NCBI GenBank assembly: GCA_964035575.1
Contig: OZ037886.1
Coordinates: 682,001-746,000 of the forward strand
Length of the DNA: 64,000 nt
Direction: 5' to 3'
Source: Rhynchopus sp. YZ270_cl-10
Lineage: Eukaryota > Euglenozoa > Diplonemea > Diplonemida > Diplonemidae
The notes beneath the pieces are model-generated. The model searched no databases. It had not been told where the DNA came from and saw only the letters and a list, made by a program, of their open reading frames with translations. A program made the position numbers and the translations under genes. Shown here one piece after another: positions 51,149-61,025 of the stretch. How positions within the stretch are numbered: the stretch's first letter is position 1; every line of letters begins with the position of its first letter.

Positions 51149-53722
51149 TTATGTGATATCCATTTCGTGTTGCACCTTTTTCGCAATATACCAGGAAAGA
51201 TGAACTGCAAAGTTGGAGGCGTTCACACCGGTTATTGTCCAGTCATGGACTTCTGGGGGTATGTTATTCATATCGGCGGCTAGAGTGATGTCGTATCTAA
51301 ACCCTGCTGGGAGGTTGGGGTATAGTCCACAGACATCCGAATCTCCACAGGCACCTGGTACAGGGAGACCTGACTTATCTTTGACAACTACACCCGAGGT
51401 GAATTCATGACCTGGAAGCATAAGACCACGGAAGCTCGCCCCGACAGTGTCAAGATACTCATCGAAGGAGCCTCCCATAAAGTATTTGTCAATCCCGGTG
51501 ATGTCATGGCCTTGGGTGTAAGGGGTTGGGGAGGGCTCCCGCATGACGTCTGCGGAGAGACAAAGGGAGTGTGTAACGTTGAAAGGGCTGAGGCAACGTA
51601 GTACAAGGCAGTTGTCGACCCCTCCACAGGTGTCGATCTGTGGTTGCAAGCGGAGGGCGCCGAAGTACGCATCACAATCCTGCCGCCCACCAAGACTCCT
51701 CTCGTTTGCGCATGCAATGTTAACCTTAATCATCGCTGTCCCAGCAGGAGGCACCCCATGCCAAAGAAATGGTACAAACTGTGGATAAAACGCATTCGCA
51801 AAAAACGGTGAATAAAACGTTGGCTCCTCCGTAATAAGAGTCCCATTCCCTGTATGAAACTCTACATGCACATCCAGCTTGAACTCCTCCCCTCCTGTCG
51901 CCGACAAAAACCCTGAGTACACAAAACGCACCTCTGCAGGGTAATGCGATATGTTCACTGTCTGCACCATGTGTGCCCTGGACCCGGATAAATGGTGGCA
52001 CACACTCTGAAATTGGTTTCGTCCAGAGTGTACGGTGCAGCTGGAGACATCGTGGTTGCCTGAGTCCAGCAGCCATCCGTTTGTGTTGAGCAGATCCGAG
52101 TCGTCTGGCGACCCTTCGACAACCCAGGGCATGTCGTACACACCGTTGAAGACATCCTCGCGGATGGTGTCAACGTTCATCTGTGTCCAGAAGCGGTTGA
52201 CGAGGTCGATCTTCACGGAGACATCGCTTGGGGGTGGTGGTGTGGAGACAGCGATGAGCACTGTGGGGTTGTCTGTGTAGGGTGTCTGGTTGTTGTACTG
52301 CACGACATAGAGCGGGGGTGGCGTGGGTGGTGGGGGCTGCGTGATGTTGAGCACCGTGAACAAATCTCTCTGCACGCTGTCCTGTGTATAGTCCGCAGGG
52401 TTCTCCAGGTTGAAGGCAAGCGTGGTTTCCAACACCTCTGGACAATTGATGAAACAAAACGCTGCCGTGTAACAAGCATACGCCACAGCTGATTTGCAGC
52501 ACCGCGTAGCAAGCGCATTGTTAGTGTTGTCCAGCCCTTTAAACAGCGCATGGCATTCGTCGAAGGACTCGCCATATGAATTCGTGCACCCCATCGCTGC
52601 AGTCTCGTTGCACGAAAAGTGGAATACATCAGGATGGTTATGCTTTGGTAGGACCTTCACCACCACCAAGATAGACCCTGCAAGGAAGACCCCTGTGAGG
52701 AGGAGGAAGAACCACATGCTTTGGCGTTTCTTTCCGTTCTCGATGCGTTCGGTGCGTTGTGAGTCATTATCTTGCCGGGTGGAGGCCACACTTTGGGGGG
52801 CGGCTTCTTCGTCACCTTCTCGCGCATTCATGCTACCGTATGCAGGGGAGTTGCCGCCAAGCACGGGGATGCTCTCTTCATGCACACTGGTCTCGGGTGT
52901 GGTATGACTGTGCTGCGGGGTCAGCGGCAACTTCCCTGTCAGACGCGCAAGCACCAACGCGGTCGACGCCTTCTGTGGCGTCTCCACCACTGTCGCAAAG
53001 GCATGCGTGCTCGACCCTGCCGCCTTCACTGCAACACCAACATGCTGCGACGGCACCAGATGCGCACCTGCCTCCAACGCCCCACCTTCACCCTCTTGAC
53101 TGACACGCACCAGACCCACTCCATACAGACGCACCTTAAACTTACTCGACATCGACACCTCCTCGGGGATGTCGCTTACAACACCGATGATAGGGCGTTG
53201 TGACACTCCTTGGGAGGATGCGGACGAAAAGGAACGCTTTTGCCTATGCAACGAATGCGAGGCAAGCGAACTGGCGCTGGTGAAGGATGTGAGACCGCGG
53301 GCGGTGAGGGAGACATTGTAGTGACCACCTTTTTCCATACGCACTGCGACGACGGTGCCGACCCCGCCTCTGCAGATCTGGAGGAAGTCGTCGTCGGTGC
53401 AGGAAAGCTGCGGGCTGACGGTGATGACGTCGACCTTCGCTGTTGTATGCGCGGTGTGGTAGGTACTACTCTTTGAGGAGCCAGCTTCGGACGGGATGTC
53501 GCTGTTCACACGCGGTATCATTGCCAGCTGTGGGTGCGTCGCTGAGAACGATGTGGTGCTTGCCTGTCGTGCATGATGTGTGTTCGTATTTGTGTTCGCA
53601 TCCTCAGACGCAGATGAATACTCAACAGCCTCATCCCCCTCCACAGCAATCGCATCGTCATAGTCTCCCTTCAACGAAGAAGGCGCAACCAGAAGCCTTG
53701 CAAAGCTGTCGTGAGTCGACAT
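51149..53722 (-). CDS. Type II single-pass membrane protein, large cysteine-containing ectodomain
   Basis: Single exon, 857 aa, starting MSTHDSFARLL. Residues 1-335 are the presumed cytosolic part: a Ser/Thr-rich start, then a beta-rich domain (about 105-270) with FLQICRGGVGTVVAV, IIGVVSDIPEEV, KVRLYGVGLVRV and GAHLVPSQHVGVAV. That pattern recalls structural autoproteolytic (G2/S74-like) or fibre domains, a weak resemblance only. One membrane segment (MWFFLLLTGVFLAGSILVVV) lies at about 337-356 after a basic KKR. The remaining 500 residues carry several N-x-S/T sites and paired cysteines (FHFSCNETAAMGCTNSYG, CCKSAVAYACYTAAFC), so they are probably extracellular or lumenal. The family is not recognised. 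Confidence 0.75.
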   Translation of the reverse strand: MSTHDSFARLLVAPSSLKGDYDDAIAVEGDEAVEYSSASEDANTNTNTHHARQASTTSFSATHPQLAMIPRVNSDIPSEAGSSKSSTYHTAHTTAKVDVITVSPQLSCTDDDFLQICRGGVGTVVAVRMEKGGHYNVSLTARGLTSFTSASSLASHSLHRQKRSFSSASSQGVSQRPIIGVVSDIPEEVSMSSKFKVRLYGVGLVRVSQEGEGGALEAGAHLVPSQHVGVAVKAAGSSTHAFATVVETPQKASTALVLARLTGKLPLTPQHSHTTPETSVHEESIPVLGGNSPAYGSMNAREGDEEAAPQSVASTRQDNDSQRTERIENGKKRQSMWFFLLLTGVFLAGSILVVVKVLPKHNHPDVFHFSCNETAAMGCTNSYGESFDECHALFKGLDNTNNALATRCCKSAVAYACYTAAFCFINCPEVLETTLAFNLENPADYTQDSVQRDLFTVLNITQPPPPTPPPLYVVQYNNQTPYTDNPTVLIAVSTPPPPSDVSVKIDLVNRFWTQMNVDTIREDVFNGVYDMPWVVEGSPDDSDLLNTNGWLLDSGNHDVSSCTVHSGRNQFQSVCHHLSGSRAHMVQTVNISHYPAEVRFVYSGFLSATGGEEFKLDVHVEFHTGNGTLITEEPTFYSPFFANAFYPQFVPFLWHGVPPAGTAMIKVNIACANERSLGGRQDCDAYFGALRLQPQIDTCGGVDNCLVLRCLSPFNVTHSLCLSADVMREPSPTPYTQGHDITGIDKYFMGGSFDEYLDTVGASFRGLMLPGHEFTSGVVVKDKSGLPVPGACGDSDVCGLYPNLPAGFRYDITLAADMNNIPPEVHDWTITGVNASNFAVHLSWYIAKKVQHEMDIT

Positions 53723-54006
53723 CACCCCAAAAGGGGATAAAGAGAAGAAATCGTACTTCTCAAAATTGTGTACTCTGGGCGATGATGGGTGATGGTAGAT
53801 AAAGGGGAAAGAGGAAGAGGATAACTAAAGGGGGTCGCATTTTCGTTTTAAAGTCGGAGTACAGTGCAAACCCATTCAGGTTTAGTCTGAATAGAGCCTT
53901 GATGAACACTCCAAACACTGGCAACAGGGGGGGGAGGTAAGGGAGGGGGGTACTGGTGTAAATTATCGAGCAGATCTTCGCCACCTCCAGAGGTAGCAAT
54001 GCCCAA

Positions 54007-54264
54007 TTACTCTGCCTGGTTTTGCAACTCAGTCTTCAACAGCCCTTTACTGGACACGTACATGGAGCTACAGTCGTGGACTCGGCTAATGGTTCTGAGG
54101 AGGTGGTGTACATGGTGGTGCTGTTGAGTGCAGTCTGCAAAGTCGTGAGCAATTTTTGCAGAGCCTCTGACATACGCACTGTAATTGAAATAAAGAAGCT
54201 GGTCTTCAGGAGATGCTGAAGACCGGGGTGTGATCTCTTTATTTTGAGCACGTCTTCTTGACAT
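54007..54264 (-). CDS. Small conserved-looking ORF (85 aa), possible gene
   Basis: An intact frame reads MSRRRAQNKEITPRSS, then LLYFNYSAYVRGSAKIAHDF, HHVHHLLRTISRVHDCSS and a helical end. The composition is more like a real helical protein than background and resembles in length the small subunits of trafficking or motor complexes, but I recognise no family. A second copy of the whole 300-base segment at 54697-54985 keeps MSRRR at its start but its frame closes early, so that copy is a relic. Duplication with one frame kept is modest support for coding. Confidence 0.35.
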   Translation of the reverse strand: MSRRRAQNKEITPRSSASPEDQLLYFNYSAYVRGSAKIAHDFADCTQQHHHVHHLLRTISRVHDCSSMYVSSKGLLKTELQNQAE

Positions 54265-54287
54265 AACTACGAAACATTTTTTTCGTT

Positions 54288-54319
<32 letters not shown>

Positions 54320-54524
54320 GATTACCTACATTGTAGGCGGGTTTAGTGCTGCCGCGGGTGCTGGCACATGACCCTGATACTGCCTCATACCACGCTTACT
54401 TGTTGTTCTACGTGGCGGGGTTCCACACCGCTCAAGGCAGTGGGGGACAGTTTCCCTGTTCTTGTTTTGAGGGGACTACACAGACAGCACACATCTCCCC
54501 CCCCTATGTGGCAGGTTTTTTTTC

Positions 54525-54573
54525 AAAAATTGTTGGACTAGTGTAGTTGGCACCTGTGCAAGATCCGCTGTCT
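54525..54573. repeat. R5 repeat, copy c
   Basis: AATTGTTGGACTAGTGTAG followed by TTGGCACCTGTGCAAGATCC. Confidence 0.6.
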
Positions 54574-54696
54574 TTTTTTTTTTTTTTTTTTTGAATTTTT
54601 TTTTTTACGATTCTTTTTAGAGAACGGCGCATGCACAGTCCTGGAAGCTCCAAGAAAATGGATTCGGTGGGCTTAATAGGGAAGGTGCCTTCCTAT

Positions 54697-54985
54697 AGAG
54701 CAGATCTTCACACCTGCGGAGGTGGCAATGCACAATTACTCTGCCTGGTTTGGCAGCTTAGTCTTCAATAGCGCTTTTTTTACTGGACATATATGGAGCT
54801 AAAGTCGTGGACTTGGCAAATGGTCCTGAGGAGGTGGTGTACATGGTGGCGATGTTGAGTGCAGTCGTGCGCGATTTTTGCAGAGCCTCTGGCTCACGCA
54901 CGACAATTGAAACAAAGAAGGTGTTCAGGTTCAGGAGATGTGACCTCTTCCGTTTGAAGAACGTCTCCTTGACATAACTAGAATG
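54697..54985 (-). pseudogene. Decayed duplicate of the 85-aa ORF segment
   Basis: This stretch aligns along its whole length with 53955-54268 (shared landmarks on the plus strand: GAGCAGATCTTC, ACTCTGCCTGGTTT, GAGGAGGTGGTGTACATGG, TTTTTGCAGAGCCTCTG and CTTGACATAACTA). The start MSRRR is retained, but the frame ends after 14 residues because of small length changes, and a T run has expanded inside. It lies in tandem, in the same orientation, about 430 bases upstream of the intact copy. Confidence 0.5.
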
Positions 54986-55279
54986 AGTTTTGTTTTTTTG
55001 GTTTCAAAAAATGGAAACAGACTCAGGAGATGTTCGTAAGTATACCATCCCAAGCCATGCAACATATTGTTTTTCGAGATTCGGGAAAAGAAACCCCCCC
55101 GGAAAAGGGGGAAAGAGGTAGGGCGGCCAGTTCTCTGACTATCTTTCAAAAATAAAATAAAACAAAGAAAACTGATTTCCCTTCCAAAAGCATGATATGG
55201 TAGGAGCCCAGTAGTCTGGGCCCGGGGAGGCTGGGTTACCGTTCTCGCATTTAAGAAAGGTGTGTAAATTAAAGTAGAG

Positions 55280-55315
55280 TTGAAAATACAAAGCCCTCTC
55301 GCGACAGTGTACTAA
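55280..55315 (-). repeat. R2 repeat, copy e (5' part only)
   Basis: GTTGAAAATACAAAGCCC and TCGCGACAGTGTAC. Confidence 0.65.
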
Positions 55316-55924
55316 AGAATTGTTGGATTTTTTGTGGTGGCCGCACTTCTGTGGTCACAGACACCACAATCGCTAGATAGAAGACCCCCTGCATGGACTG
55401 TGTTTGGCAGGGAAGCATGTTTCCTCACCTTTTTTAGCAAGGTAACAAGCAACCTTGATGACTATAAACAGAATAGTCCCGCATACCCCTTCCGGCCAAC
55501 GGGAGGGAGGGAATACAGACGGCACACTTGCATAACTAACCCCCCTTTTGAGATTACCGCAAACGAAAAGTATTTCAACATAATATTATGCATTCAATAA
55601 ATTGAGAGCATAGCTAAAAAGACGTTAACGCTTCTGTTAAGAAGCGGAAACGTTTCTCGTTTAGCCACCATAGGCCATGAGGGGCGTGTCTGCACCCGAT
55701 GAGACCAACAGTGAGAGGGTGCCGTTGCATAGATGGGTGGAGTGTAAGTGATCATTGAGAGAGAAGTAAAAAATGTAAAAGACGAATAGTAGAGCATAAA
55801 GAGGTCTTCCGTTAGCAGCAATACCTATTCCTCAAGTGTGTCATCTGTGGCGGACTCTGCGGGGAATAAAAGTAAAACAATTATTTCATTCAAAACAAAA
55901 AAGAGGGGTAAAAAAGAAAGCGGA

Positions 55925-55985
55925 GTTGAAATACAAAGCCCTCTCGTGAACAGTGTACCTTGGAACATGACCGGCTGTACCATGG
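55925..55985 (-). repeat. R2 repeat, copy f
   Basis: GTTGAAATACAAAGCCCTCT, CGTGAACAGTGTACC and TTGGAACATGACCGG. Confidence 0.75.
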
Positions 55986-56104
55986 GGGGGAAAAAAGGCA
56001 GAATATCGTAGTAGCTGTGTCAACACGCCTTGGTGTTGAATGCTTGATGACGTAAGGCCGACCCTGTAAAATCCATGACGATTGTGCCAAGAAAAGAAAA
56101 AAAT

Positions 56105-56144
56105 GGTGAATCGTGAGCCTAAGCCTTTCTCGTGCTATCTTGAC
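56105..56144 (-). repeat. R3 repeat, copy f
   Basis: GGTGAATCGTGAGCCTAAGCC, trimmed to its CGTGAGCCTAAGCC core, then TTTCTCGTGCTATCTTGAC. Confidence 0.6.
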
Positions 56145-56596
56145 TAAACGAGAATGACACATCATGATCTGAGCCAAATAATTTACTCCTCGCGTCTGGG
56201 AGGGGGGAGAGCAACAGATCTAAGTACATCCCTTAGTCTGGGTATCTGGGAAAGTACTATACTGTCTACAGGGCTGCCGTTCGTTTACCCATCTGTGGCA
56301 GATCTGCGTTGTGGGGTGAGCTGGGCTTGAAATTGGGGAAAAAGGGGGAAATACAAACGCCACAGGGACACACAGAAGGAAAAGGGTTCAAAGATTAACG
56401 TTAAGATTTACTTTAGATTGGCTTCAAAAAGAGTGCACCCGTGACTGGGATGCGGCCCCACTCAGCCTAGTGGCAATGTGGGGCACAACAACTAAACGTG
56501 GCAAAAGACGGACCCAGGACGCTAACGAAGCAGCTGTCGTAATGTCTGCCTTACTGAATCTCTAATGAGAAGGGAGGGGAGTCAAAAACAAAAGTG

Positions 56597-56631
56597 AAGT
56601 TGATAGTGCAAACGCCGGGACGCAGGCACCA
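56597..56631 (-). repeat. R1 repeat, copy f (short)
   Basis: GTTGATAGTGCAAACGCC joined directly to GGGACGCAGGCACC; the hairpin middle is missing. Confidence 0.65.
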
Positions 56632-57103
56632 CACAAAAAAATATATATTGCACAGTCCCTCCACTAAAAAGGTAAATTTTTTGGTGTTGAAAGATGTGAA
56701 CAGAATGCAGTAGCAAAGCATTCGGGGGGGAGAAAAGATTGGTGCGGAAAACAACAACAACAGAAGGTACATCAAGAAGAGTGACGCTCTTTTGGCTATC
56801 ACGAAGAAAAGATGAAGAAAAGACAAAAAATCCTTTCAATAACACTATTTCGAGGGAGTGTTGTTATGTTTTGAGGCATTTAGAGAAGAAGAAAAAAACT
56901 GTCAACAACTTCAAGGTGTCAAAAACAAGCATTGTTGCGTCGACTCATAGGGGTACTAAATAATAACAGAGTACAAGCAACCAACAAATCCGTTCTTCGC
57001 AAAAAATACCTTTGTTTTCTTCAGGAAACCCTGGTGGAGTTGGTAACAGTTAAAATAGAAGTCGTAAAAAGAAATTTGAATGATGAATGTGCTGCACGTA
57101 CAC

Positions 57104-57801
57104 CAGGGGATTATATAGTGGGGTAAAACTCGGTCAGCCTGACCGAGTTTACAGCAAGCCTTAACTAAAACTCGGTCAGGCCAAATAAAAAAAAAAAATG
57201 ATAAATCTTGGGGGAAAAAATCGGTTTTCTTTGGTACCTCACACGAGCCTCTGAGAGTGACCAGAAATGGCCTCATGAACAAAGTGACCCCGTCACAGCC
57301 AGAACGCGACTCGATTGGCCAAACGCCGAAGGAAAACGAAGCATGCAGCACGGCGAAAATAAAAAAGTAGCGTACCGTGCGCCTGCGGCGCAAGCTTGCA
57401 GCCACCCTTCTGCGCATTTTTTTGAAATGTTGCGTACCGTGGCTTCGCCAGAAACTTTTGTTTCAGCAAAATATGGAAGTAAAATTTACGGAAACTGACG
57501 ATAATTACCAACGACAGTGACATTTATGTCAACATTTTTTAGAAATGTTGCGTACCGTGGCTTCGCTTGGGTGCCATGATCGCCGTTTCTTTTGTGAATG
57601 TACTGAGGTTACTGATAATTCGTGTACCACGTGTGCCTGGCACAAATATAAATGAAGTGCCGAACTCCGAGGAATTCTCACATTCCGCCGGAGGCCCCAA
57701 CTTGAGCTAAGGTGGGGACCCGGGCGCGCGAAGCGCGCCCGGGCTCGACCGAGTTTTGACCGAGTTTCAGCGAAAACCCCCGAAACCTATATAATGCCCT
57801 G
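57104..57801. mobile_element. Non-autonomous hAT-type DNA transposon with 8-bp target duplication
   Basis: The element starts CAGGGGATTATATAG and ends with the inverse of CAGGGCATTATATAG. It is flanked on both sides by a perfect 8-bp duplication, ACGTACAC (57096-57103 and 57802-57809), which with CAGGG ends is diagnostic of the hAT superfamily. Subterminal repeats of ACTCGGTCA face inward from both ends (57127-57178 and 57748-57768). Inside lie copies of GCGTACCGTG next to GC-rich text and a perfect 11-bp GC hairpin with a GAA loop (57719-57743). No transposase frame is present. An identical target duplication suggests recent insertion. Confidence 0.85.
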
Positions 57802-57809
57802 ACGTACAC

Positions 57810-58084
57810 GCAACAAAAAAAGACAAATAGGAAAACACGAGAGTCTCTTTAAGAAAGACCCAGGCGGGTTTCTGGGTTCACGGCCCGACATTTGCTGGCA
57901 TCGGTCCCGCAACATCCTTCAGAAAGTACAATTCAGGAAGTTATTACTGTAAAATGACTGGCGGTGCTAGATAGGTTTTGTTCCAGTAAAAGTGCTAGTC
58001 AGAGTGCCAGTCTTGTTGATGACTAGTGTGTCGTGCATGTTTTAGTGCCCACCCACCCACTAATCCGCCCCCCCTCCCAATAAT
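57810..58084. other. 3' flank of IQ-motif gene
   Basis: No repeat or frame recognised. Confidence 0.5.
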
Positions 58085-59419
58085 TCACAAAACAAATTCT
58101 TGTATTGACTTCCCTTTCACATCGTGAACAGGAAGCGAACAGCGCGGTGGCTTTGACTTTGTTGTGTTGGCTCGATTGCGTGGCAGTGTGGGAACACTGA
58201 ACATTTGTTCCAATACGGGCTGTTTTTTTGAGGAGCGCACCCGGGGGGTGCATTCTTTGAGGGCACACTTCACGTTCTGCATCGCTTTTTCATACTGCTT
58301 CGCTTCAACTGGACGTGCGGTTTGCACTTTGGGGACTGTCTTCCCTGACTGATGCGGTGACGATAGTGGGGGTGACGGCGGTGGTGACGGAGATGAGGGC
58401 GTCTGTTTGAGCTCCGCAGTCTTCACCTTTCTCACAAAGCTGTTTGTCTTCTCTACAGTGGGATGTGTCGGAGACGTCGCGGTGCGTGCACACGGCGTGG
58501 GCGGCCTGGGCGGCACGGGCACGTGCCTCTCCTGGCATTTTGCCGGAACCGGCGACGTCTTTGGCGACGCAAACGGGGAATGGGCTTTCAGCGAGGGTTG
58601 GTTGGAGGTAATGGTGTCGGTGTCGGTGCTTTCACTGTCACCGCCTTCACTCACGTCGATTCTGTATTTTATAAACGAATCTAGTTTCATTGGGGACGGC
58701 GGCATGAGTGAGTCCTGCTTGCAACGGGATCTGTACCGCCGATACCTGCATTGTATTATGAATGCCGCGCCTGACTCCAGATGCTTCATGATGTGGTCCA
58801 TTTGCTCCTTCTGCACAGAACGCCTCTTCTCTGTGTTAGGTGACAAGCATGTTCCGGGTTTCTTGTTGTGTGCAACGATCATCGTACGGAGCACCTTCTT
58901 TCGCACAAGAAAGCCGCGGACGACAGCTTGAATTACAACTGCAGCGCGTTGGCGGTGCTCGGGTGCGTACCTTTCGGATTTCTCAGACTTACTGCGGTAC
59001 AAACTGAGGGTAGACGACGTTGGCAGTGTCATCTCCATGAGATCGTCGCCTCGCCTTGTGTGGACGGAGGAACCTGTATCCCTTCTGCGCCCTTTTGGGT
59101 CAACTTGTTGCAGGAAGAGTGAGCTCTTTTCTTTCCTCGACTGAAAGCTGTTGCGGTGGCTTTCAAACGCACTCCACGACCATGAAGGCGAGGAAATGGG
59201 GGAGGCCATTGACGAGTTGTCATCTGCACCCTCCCAACGTGGGAAGATAGAACCAGCGGGAATGGGTTCCCTCGCCTCCTCAATCTCGCGACGCATAGCG
59301 ACCAGCGCAGGTACACGCCCGCTTTTTACTGCCGGTGGTGAAAAAGCACCGCACACACTTATACTAGTACTCTTCTGGCTTGACGTGTCATCGTCAACCA
59401 ATAATGAACAAAACGCCAT
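58085..59419 (-). CDS. IQ-motif protein, probable calmodulin binder
   Basis: Single exon, 444 aa, the first recognisable gene of the cluster. Residues 1-150 are Ser-rich and basic. Two IQ motifs follow: RAAVVIQAVVRGFLVRKK (about 158-175) is a near-perfect IQxxxRGxxxR, and AAFIIQCRYRRYRSRCK (about 218-234) a weaker second one. IQ motifs bind calmodulin or related EF-hand proteins. The C-terminal half is Pro/Ser-rich (PVPPRPPTPCAR, SPSPPPSPPLSS), suggesting SH3 or phospho-regulation. No other domain was seen. The frame is long and open with biased composition, supporting coding. Confidence 0.75.
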   Translation of the reverse strand: MAFCSLLVDDDTSSQKSTSISVCGAFSPPAVKSGRVPALVAMRREIEEAREPIPAGSIFPRWEGADDNSSMASPISSPSWSWSAFESHRNSFQSRKEKSSLFLQQVDPKGRRRDTGSSVHTRRGDDLMEMTLPTSSTLSLYRSKSEKSERYAPEHRQRAAVVIQAVVRGFLVRKKVLRTMIVAHNKKPGTCLSPNTEKRRSVQKEQMDHIMKHLESGAAFIIQCRYRRYRSRCKQDSLMPPSPMKLDSFIKYRIDVSEGGDSESTDTDTITSNQPSLKAHSPFASPKTSPVPAKCQERHVPVPPRPPTPCARTATSPTHPTVEKTNSFVRKVKTAELKQTPSSPSPPPSPPLSSPHQSGKTVPKVQTARPVEAKQYEKAMQNVKCALKECTPRVRSSKKQPVLEQMFSVPTLPRNRANTTKSKPPRCSLPVHDVKGKSIQEFVL

Positions 59420-59819
59420 GAAAACGTTAAACGTATGCCAAAGAGAGTGCTAAAGGAATGGCGTCAGCAAGTGGGATACAGAAAGGGGGGATGCGGGAGT
59501 AATAAGTAAAGCGTGAAATTAAAAACCGGGAGAGGTGGGTGAAATGAAAACGAATTTTTCTGGTGTGCTTGGGGGTTTGGGGGTGGGGTGGAAACTAACC
59601 TCCAAACGTAGACTCCACTAAAAACCATAAGAGGGTGATGGTTTGAGCGGATGTTGAGGGTGCCGTGTCAAAGTGGGGAACTTTCGAATATTTTATTTGG
59701 GGAAAATCCTCGAAACCCTTCGCTGGATTTTGGCCGATGTGGCGCCCTCACAGAGAGGAAGATGTTCAACAAAACCCACACCCTGGTGCAGTGTCTGTCC
59801 ACATTGACAAAAGTGTGTC

Positions 59820-59875
59820 CAAGTGCAAACGCCATGTAGACGCAGACACCGGATCTACGCGGGTTATCGAACTGT
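59820..59875 (-). repeat. R1 repeat, copy g
   Basis: CAAGTGCAAACGCCATG, GACGCAGACACCGG, then CTACGCGGGTTATCGAAC, matching the second hairpin of copy c. Confidence 0.7.
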
Positions 59876-60969
59876 TGACAGCGCGTCATTGATACACACG
59901 ACGGCAAAAAAAGCTGTCTGCAAAAGAACGAGAGAGACCCAGGAACACAAAGAGAGAAAATGACAAAAACGAAGATACTTATTCGACAGGGGTTGTGACT
60001 CCATGAGGGGTGGGGATTGAGGGGAGTGCAGAGACCGTACTGCTCTGAACGTTGTACTCAGTGCAGACAGAGGCAAGGGACGGATCATCAGAAGACAGTA
60101 GAACGTGTTCACGTTGCAATCAGTGAGACACTTTCTATTGAAGCTTAGAGCGACGACGTATGACACAGGACAGCGCGTCGGGAACCGCTGTTAGGCAGGT
60201 TTGAGGTTTTCCCAGATGGGAGACTCCATGCAAAACTCTCTTTCAAATACCGGCTGCGTTGGGGAGGGCTCCCTTTTGCAGAGGAGGCACTGCACATAAG
60301 CTGCAGAGTGTTCTGCTATACCCACTCAGAATCAACCACGGGTCCACAGGAAAAGCAGTTCGCCGGCTCGCTGGGATGGAGTCAGCGTTCGACACAGAAG
60401 TGGAAGGCTATCATCGGATGCCTCATCAAGAGGAGAAATGACATCACAGAAGGCACACCCGGTGCACTTAGATAGATGCACACACTGCAATACAGATGAC
60501 TTTGCCAGCACACAGCGGGAACACAATCAATCTCTTGACATACCCTGCCCCCATTTGTGCCCCTGCACCCTGAAACTTCAAATGCATGAAGTTGAACCCA
60601 GACAAAGATGCGCACCATGAACATTCTGTCACGGCAGGTACAAAAAAGAGATGCCTAACGGGGCAAATTAGCTGAAAGGATAGCAACACCGTAGACTAAA
60701 TGGTAGAAGCACCCTGAAAGAAGGACCCTGTTGAGTCGTAGGGATGCAACACATCATCAACCCCTTCACATCTGGCGAAGGAAACTGCCGAATGTGGTGC
60801 AAAAAACCACTTCGCTCTCAAAGAGATACGAATCATTGCATCAATTCCCCTAATCCCCCTGCTCACACCCCTGCCGCACCATTTAATACTGCAGTAATCC
60901 ATTATGGAAAAAGACGTTGAAGGCACATTCAGCAAAACCCAAACCCACAGCATTTCCATGCCAAACCTC

Positions 60970-61025
60970 TAGAACACCGTGGGGGTGGAACCTAACAGCG
61001 GTTCCGTACATCCACTTCGTTTATA
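60970..61025 (-). repeat. R2 repeat, copy g (distal part only)
   Basis: GAACACCGTGGGGGTGGAAC and GTTCCGTACATCCACTTCG. Confidence 0.5.

Larger units (their letters stand above)
53723..57103. other. Long intergenic stretch with duplicated segment and repeats
   Basis: Apart from the 85-aa frame and its relic, it holds two long T runs (54270-54318 and 54572-54604, each followed by TTTACGATT), R5, two R2, R3 and one R1 copy. No other gene was seen. Confidence 0.6.

Noticed and set aside
60438-60620. Plus-strand CTHC...H...CPHLC pattern resembling the C-terminal finger of a LINE
   Set aside because: No reverse transcriptase or endonuclease sequence is nearby and the match is four spaced residues; chance is likely.
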